A stretch of 36,838 nt of DNA from CAWBCI01 sp963787195 (lineage in GTDB: Bacteria; Bacteroidota; Bacteroidia; Bacteroidales; JAGOPY01), in contig CAWBCI010000048.1 of NCBI GenBank assembly GCA_963787195.1, positions 1 to 36,838 of the forward strand. The letters run 5' to 3'. The position numbers were made by a program, and so were the translations under genes. Of this stretch, positions 32,504 through 36,838 are shown piece after piece. Position 1 is the first letter of the stretch. Every line of letters begins with the position of its first letter. The notes under the pieces were generated by a model. It was not told the origin of the DNA. It was given only the letters and a program-made list of their open reading frames with translations, and did no database searches.

Positions 32504-33415
32504 ATGAATAACGATCCGGTTCCTCAAACCAGGGGGCATAACTTAAAGTTATATGAAAAACCCTGGACAGCCCTGGGAGTCATGCTTCTCACGATTATTC
32601 TCATGCTGATGCTGTCTTCCCTGCTCTACTTTTCAGGTTTCCATCTTTCTCCGGATTCAAGTCTGGCGAAGTTCCTGCAAGCCTTGACCGCCCATGTGCT
32701 GATAGTCTTTTTAATCGTACCCCTTGTGTTTCGTCTTCCATTCGGAGAAAGTAGCTACCGGAAATATCTTTTCAATATCGGATTCACACGGACAAGACCG
32801 CTGGGGCCTATGATCTTCCTGGGCCTGACCTGTTATATTATTTTATTCCTTTCACAGGCACTCGGGCCCCTTGTACTGAATCTTTCCCTGGGAGGAAGCA
32901 TAGACCTGGAATTCCTGGCAAAAGTTTTCGATATCCGCCGGGACCTGCCCCCAAATTCTTTAAGTCTTTTAGTTTCATTCCCTTCTATATTTGAAGAAGT
33001 CATCTTCAGGGGGATTATTCTGAGTATTTTTCTTGCAAGATTCGGTTGGAAAACAGCCATATATATTTCAGCCCTGACTTTTGGGCTGATGCATTTTTTT
33101 AATCTTGCCGGTGATAAAGATTTAATCTGGGTTGCCGGGCAGGTGGTCTGGACAATTATACTGGGTACTTTTTATGGCTATGTATTCGTGAAAACAAGGA
33201 GTCTGTTGCCGGTCATGATAGTTCATTACCTTGGAAATGTGTTTGTCGGGTCCATCACTTCCTATCTCACTGCCAATGCATCCATTGATGCCCAGGCGAT
33301 TTACGGAGTATTGTTCACTTATGGACTCATTCCTTCGCTGCTGATGATACTCTGGTCAAGGGCATACATCCGCTTTTTTAAGTTAGGGGTGTATATTAAA
33401 AATCTGGAATACTGA
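32504..33415 (+). CDS. CPBP-family intramembrane metalloprotease
   Basis: 303 residues with about eight membrane helices. The CPBP (Abi/CAAX-prenyl-protease-2-like) signature is complete: EEVIFRG with E164, E165 and R169, then FGLMHF with H197, and the last motif VHYLGN with H241 and N245. In this family the glutamates and histidines bind the catalytic metal within the membrane; known members process CAAX proteins, bacteriocins or transmembrane regulators, and the substrate here is unknown. The N-terminus (MNNDPVPQTRGHNLKLYEKP) is cytoplasmic and short. It stands alone, preceded immediately by the 21-bp tandem repeat, so its translation may be sensitive to repeat number. Confidence 0.88.
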   Translation: MNNDPVPQTRGHNLKLYEKPWTALGVMLLTIILMLMLSSLLYFSGFHLSPDSSLAKFLQALTAHVLIVFLIVPLVFRLPFGESSYRKYLFNIGFTRTRPLGPMIFLGLTCYIILFLSQALGPLVLNLSLGGSIDLEFLAKVFDIRRDLPPNSLSLLVSFPSIFEEVIFRGIILSIFLARFGWKTAIYISALTFGLMHFFNLAGDKDLIWVAGQVVWTIILGTFYGYVFVKTRSLLPVMIVHYLGNVFVGSITSYLTANASIDAQAIYGVLFTYGLIPSLLMILWSRAYIRFFKLGVYIKNLEY

Positions 33416-33464
33416 GACCGTGCCCGATTGAAAGATATATCAGTCATTTTTTTACATTTATTCA

Positions 33465-33496
33465 TTTGCATTTTCGCAGCAGGAATTTTATCTTTG
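33465..33496 (+). promoter_or_regulatory. Housekeeping promoter of the TPR-HTH regulator gene
   Basis: TTTG (33465-33468) is followed after 20 bases by TATCTTTG (33489-33496), an almost ideal Bacteroidota -33/-7 promoter. Transcription would start near 33503, after the alternative upstream starts at 33466 and 33499, so the ATG at 33541 is the likely start. Confidence 0.75.
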
Positions 33497-33540
33497 GAAT
33501 GATCATTAACCAGGATCTGCACAAACAAGCCAGCGCAGAC

Positions 33541-35349
33541 ATGTTTCTACTACTCAAAAAAGCCAGGTTTTATTTAATTGTAATAATATGTTTGACAGCT
33601 CAGCAACTGGATGCCCAGTTGAGTAGTGTAGAGGTTTTAAAAAAAAATCTGGCTACCACCAAAAATGACACACTCCGTGTCGAACTTTTAATAAAATTAG
33701 GGGATTATTATGCGGGAAGGGATACTGTATATGCACTTTATTACCTGAAAGAAGCCAGGCAAATTGCTGAGCGTAAAGGCTACGAAAGAGGATTGGCTTA
33801 CAGCAGCCTTTGCCTTGGAAGGGTGTCTTATTATCAGGATTATCCCGAAAGGGCCTTTGAGTATTATAAACAGGCATTCCCTATCCTGCAAATGATTAAA
33901 GACACTATGGGTTTATCGGAATATTATTTCAATACAGGGGAATTATACCGATTATTAGGTGATTTTGAAGAAGCTTTCAAAAGCTATCAGGCTGCCATTA
34001 AACTTAAGGCTTTGTTAAATGATGAAAAAGGGGTGTCAATTTGCCTGAATTGCATAGGTAAATTGCATTCAGAACGAAAGATGTATAAGACTGCACTCGA
34101 ATACCTGCAACAATCACTCGAAATAAAAAAAAAGCTTGGGGATTTGCAGGGTGAAGCTACTGTTATCATAAATATAGGTGAAATAAGTGAAGCCAGGGGG
34201 AACCCGGAAGCAGCGCTACAGAATTATTCTTACGCATTGGAGCTATACAGGAACATAGGCGAACGAAGACGGATAGCAATAGCTATGTCACATATAGGCG
34301 ATATCTTATGCCTGCAAAAAAAATTCGATGAAGCGGAATCATATTATTCTCAGGTTCAGGATATATATGAATCAATAGGAGAAAGGACAGGAAGCATCAT
34401 TACCTTATTAAGCCGTGCTAACTTATTATGCGGAAAAAACCTTCCGAATGAAGCCCTACCATTAGCTTTACAAGGCCTCAAAACCACCCTGGATATCCGG
34501 AATCCTTTCCTGGAAAAGGATTGTTACAAAAGCCTCAGCGAAATTCATTTAAAAATGAAAAACTTCAAAGAGGCATATTCATCATATATCCGTTATGATC
34601 ATTTGTCGGATAGTCTTTTCAGTCTTGATAAAGAACGTCGTATTGCAGCACTTGAAGTCAGGTATCAACTCTATGAAAAGGATCAGCAGATCGATATACT
34701 TCACAGCCATACCAGGATGCAGCGTCAAAGACTTATTTTCACGACCGTCTTAATCCTGGCACTGATACTTTGCCTTGTTCTTTTCGTAGCACTTTTCAGA
34801 CTTAAGTCCATTTCCCTGAGTCAAAAAAATCAACTCTTGAAGCAGGAAAGAGATTTGAGAGAAAAACAATCCCTTATTCAGGAAAGAGAGAAACAATCAC
34901 TTGCATTGAGATTGGAAACCCAAAACAAGGAGATGGTAAGTAAAGCATTGCTGGCCCATAAAACAGCCGAAACCATACATGGAAACGCATCTCGCCTGAG
35001 GCATTTAAAACTTCAGCTAAAAACAGGCAATAAAAAGTGGCAGCAGGAATTGGGGCATATTATCCATGAAATGGAGCAGTACAGTGACCAGAATCTTTGG
35101 GAAGATTTCGAAATCTCCTTCCAGAAGGTCCACACTGATTTTTATCTCAAGTTACTCTCGAAACAGCCTGATCTGACTCCAGCTGAAATCCGGATTGCCG
35201 CCTTCTTGCGTCTAAACATGTCCACGAAAGAAATCGAAGCCATAACATTTAAATCAGAGAATAGTGTCAAATCCATCCGGTACCGCCTCCGTAAAAAATT
35301 GGGACTGGAAAGTGATGAGAATTTAACAGCTTTCCTGATGGGTTTATAA
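33541..35349 (+). CDS. TPR sensor protein with a membrane helix and C-terminal LuxR-type HTH
   Basis: 602 residues from the ATG at 33541. A signal peptide (FYLIVIICLTAQQLDAQ) places the N-terminal part in the periplasm. Residues about 35-375 are tetratricopeptide repeats, for example GEYYFNTGELYRLLGDFEEA-like units repeated about eight times. One membrane helix (LIFTTVLILALILCLVLFVALF, about 400-422) is followed by a cytoplasmic coiled coil. The C-terminal ~60 residues form a LuxR-like helix-turn-helix (LTPAEIRIAAFLRLNMSTKEIEAI, SVKSIRYRLRKKLGL). This architecture, common in Bacteroidota, suggests that a periplasmic signal is passed to a DNA-binding domain. A strong promoter lies just upstream. 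The genes downstream encode T9SS-type and FISUMP surface proteins and could be targets, which is only a positional inference. Confidence 0.88.
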   Translation: MFLLLKKARFYLIVIICLTAQQLDAQLSSVEVLKKNLATTKNDTLRVELLIKLGDYYAGRDTVYALYYLKEARQIAERKGYERGLAYSSLCLGRVSYYQDYPERAFEYYKQAFPILQMIKDTMGLSEYYFNTGELYRLLGDFEEAFKSYQAAIKLKALLNDEKGVSICLNCIGKLHSERKMYKTALEYLQQSLEIKKKLGDLQGEATVIINIGEISEARGNPEAALQNYSYALELYRNIGERRRIAIAMSHIGDILCLQKKFDEAESYYSQVQDIYESIGERTGSIITLLSRANLLCGKNLPNEALPLALQGLKTTLDIRNPFLEKDCYKSLSEIHLKMKNFKEAYSSYIRYDHLSDSLFSLDKERRIAALEVRYQLYEKDQQIDILHSHTRMQRQRLIFTTVLILALILCLVLFVALFRLKSISLSQKNQLLKQERDLREKQSLIQEREKQSLALRLETQNKEMVSKALLAHKTAETIHGNASRLRHLKLQLKTGNKKWQQELGHIIHEMEQYSDQNLWEDFEISFQKVHTDFYLKLLSKQPDLTPAEIRIAAFLRLNMSTKEIEAITFKSENSVKSIRYRLRKKLGLESDENLTAFLMGL

Positions 35350-35417
35350 TGCGAATTCATTCCCGGCCATAAATCCGGCAAAGTCTGAAAATAATTTATT
35401 TCACTTCTTTACAAAAA

Positions 35418-35529
35418 ATAAGCTCCTGTAAAAAGGCAAGCGCATCTGGAATTACTCCTGTCATAAGCTCCTGTTTACCTATCACTTACAACAAAATACC
35501 ACTTTTTGAAATACTCATTACCACTTTTT
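35418..35529 (+). repeat. Two pairs of short direct repeats before the small T9SS gene
   Basis: ATAAGCTCCTGT occurs at 35418-35429 and again at 35463-35474. TACCACTTTTT occurs at 35497-35507 and 35519-35529, 22 bases apart. All lie in the 260-base gap between the HTH regulator and the T9SS gene at 35610. They may be binding sites; only TATTATTG (35569-35576) resembles a -7 box there, with one mismatch. Confidence 0.45.
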
Positions 35530-35609
35530 CAATACCCTGTATTCCAACATATTAGTTAAAAGATACTTTATTATTGTGTAAAATTCATTCAAAAAAAAAT
35601 CAAACCATT

Positions 35610-36089
35610 ATGAAAAAACATTTATGCACATTTATTCTTTTGCTTTTCTTCTTCTGTGTCAGGGGACAGGACCTGAGTCCGGTAGTCTTCGCGAGTGGCG
35701 GGGTGGAGGGCTCCGTGAATGATTTTATATGGATCAGTACTATCGGAGAAACTTTTACCCAAACAATTGGCCAGGCAGGACTAGATTTCACGATGGGTTT
35801 TCATCAACCCGAAACTCAAACCTATGGAATATCCGAGAATGAACGCTTCCCGGGCATTGTCGCCTATCCAAACCCTGTTTCATCTGTATTGAATATCATG
35901 ATAAAACAGGGGCAAAACTCAAACTTTATGGTAATAATAAGTGATTTACAGGGTAGAAAAAATTTTCACACCAGCGTCCCTGGGAATGCATCTTCAATTG
36001 ATCTTTCAAAGCTGGAAAGCGGAGTCTACCTAATTCAACTATATGTTGAAAACCAGCTGAAAAGCATCAATAGAATAATAAAATATTAA
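35610..36089 (+). CDS. Small T9SS-sorted protein
   Basis: 159 residues from the ATG at 35610 (MKKHLCTFILLLFFFCVRGQ, signal peptide); an in-frame ATG 12 codons earlier lies before a better start and adds only polar residues. The middle (VVFASGGVEGSVNDFIWISTIGETFTQTIGQAG, then FTMGFHQPE) is the short 'GxxxxxFxWxIGE...QGFHQ' domain often found in such proteins. The end is a type A sorting tail: IVAYPNPVSSVLNIMI, VIISDLQGRKNF, LESGVYLIQLYVE and IIKY. It would pass the outer membrane via T9SS. The partial FISUMP gene starts 23 bases after its stop, so the two are probably co-transcribed. No function can be assigned. Confidence 0.88.
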   Translation: MKKHLCTFILLLFFFCVRGQDLSPVVFASGGVEGSVNDFIWISTIGETFTQTIGQAGLDFTMGFHQPETQTYGISENERFPGIVAYPNPVSSVLNIMIKQGQNSNFMVIISDLQGRKNFHTSVPGNASSIDLSKLESGVYLIQLYVENQLKSINRIIKY

Positions 36090-36112
36090 GCAAACCACTA
36101 AATTTTAAAAAA

Positions 36113-36838
36113 ATGAAAAATACATACAAATCAGCAATCTTAGTGATTGGAATCATGTTAGCCGGATTGCACGGCCTCGGCCAAGCGCCGGAAGGAATCA
36201 GTTACCAGGCCATAGCCCGTGATAATTCCGGGAACCCAATAGTTGACAGTCCTATAGGTGTTAAAATCAGCATACTCCAGGGAAGTTCAGGTGGAACAGC
36301 AGTTTACCGGGAAACCCATCAGGCAAATTCAAATCAATACGGTTTACTAAACCTGTCTATTGGGATGGGTACGGCACTTTATGGAAATTTCAGCCAGATT
36401 AACTGGGGCCTGGATGAATATTTTACTGAAATTGCCGTGGATATCAGCGGCGGGACAAATTACCAGGTCATTGGCACCACTCAGTTATTATCAGTTCCCT
36501 TTGCTCTGTATGCTAAAAATGTTCAGAATGTGAATGATGCCGATGCAGATCCCGAAAATGAAATACAATGTTTTTCAGTATCGGAACAGGGTGACACATT
36601 ATACATCAGCGGATGCAATTATGTAATAGTACCTGGAATCAGTGAAGCTAACGGAGGTGGAACACCCGGTGGAACAGTCACTGATTTTGACGGGAATGTA
36701 TATGAAACTGTCCAGATCGGCCTCCAGGTCTGGATAAAAACATGCCTGCGATCGCTTCATTATGCCAACGGAAACAGTATCACCGGAGTATATGTATATG
36801 ATGATAACAATTCATATGCTGAAGCTTACGGAAGGCTT
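36113..36838 (+). CDS. FISUMP-domain secreted protein, partial (3' end outside the window)
   Basis: An open frame of 242 codons from the ATG at 36113 to the right edge. A signal peptide (MKNTYKSAILVIGIMLAGLH...) ends before APEGISYQAIARDNSG. That N-terminal domain, with GVKISILQGSSGGTAVYRETH, GLLNLSIGMGT and LLSVPFALYAKN, is common in Bacteroidota surface proteins. The FISUMP domain begins near residue 195 (GTVTDFDGNVYETVQIGLQVW) and is cut off in SYAEAYGRL. Where most FISUMP proteins read WMKENL, this one reads WIKTCL, an in-length change that alters two usually conserved residues. It lies 23 bases after the T9SS gene on the same strand. The C-terminus and any sorting tail are out of sight. 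Confidence 0.85.
   Translation, partial: MKNTYKSAILVIGIMLAGLHGLGQAPEGISYQAIARDNSGNPIVDSPIGVKISILQGSSGGTAVYRETHQANSNQYGLLNLSIGMGTALYGNFSQINWGLDEYFTEIAVDISGGTNYQVIGTTQLLSVPFALYAKNVQNVNDADADPENEIQCFSVSEQGDTLYISGCNYVIVPGISEANGGGTPGGTVTDFDGNVYETVQIGLQVWIKTCLRSLHYANGNSITGVYVYDDNNSYAEAYGRL

Noticed and set aside
33466..33540. Upstream starts for the TPR-HTH regulator
   Set aside because: A near-consensus promoter occupies 33465-33496, so these codons would lie at or before the transcript start; the ATG at 33541 also begins the signal peptide.
36723..36760. Frameshift in the partial FISUMP gene at WIKTCL
   Set aside because: The frame before and after aligns with the usual domain at the same length, so this is substitution, not an indel.

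Overview
The window comes from a member of the Bacteroidota, most likely a Bacteroidales/Marinilabiliales-like free-living lineage. The phylum call rests on several independent points: type IX secretion (T9SS) sorting tails, FISUMP-domain proteins, a GWxTD lipoprotein, a DUF4293 membrane protein, a fused FeoA-FeoB iron transporter, and promoters of the TTTG / TAnnTTTG type with little Shine-Dalgarno signal. The finer placement is inference. Both window edges cut through genes.

Layout. 1-5064: surface and secreted proteins (a partial beta-propeller-like protein, a FISUMP protein, and a 975-residue T9SS cargo built from two long internal repeats). 5161-7139: a minus-strand trio of two membrane proteins and a lipoprotein; the middle gene is frameshifted. 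7563-12532: a sugar-nucleotide operon (UDP-glucose dehydrogenase, UDP-glucuronate decarboxylase, RmlD-type reductase, phosphohexomutase). 12545-13672: a GreA-like protein and a DUF5063-like protein, divergent. 13787-16318: FeoAB with two matching inverted repeats around its promoter. 16341-20723 (minus strand): a TPR lipoprotein, recA, bcp, nth, a 62-residue small protein and an ECF sigma factor. 20935-24518: uvrA facing rlmB. 24569-28569: a GWxTD lipoprotein, rmuC, a double TonB-C periplasmic protein and a YfcE-like phosphodiesterase. 28593-30557: DUF4293 and an M48-like/TerB-like protein frameshifted near its end. 30672-36838: a more mobile, surface-related stretch with an orphan T9SS tail, a methyltransferase, an IS200-type transposase, a 21-bp tandem repeat, a CPBP protease, a TPR-HTH sensor-regulator, a small T9SS protein and a partial FISUMP protein.

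How it fits together. The centre is housekeeping: DNA repair (recA, nth, uvrA, rmuC), peroxide defence (bcp), ribosome modification (rlmB), iron uptake and UDP-sugar supply. The flanks are cell-surface genes. I did not find a complete new defence or biosynthetic system. The points most worth following are the interleaved PKD and carboxypeptidase-regulatory segments in the 975-residue protein, the FeoAB operator pair, two genes each broken by one extra base, the small protein after the sigma factor, the orphan T9SS tail and the 21-bp repeat. No tRNA, rRNA or CRISPR array was recognised.
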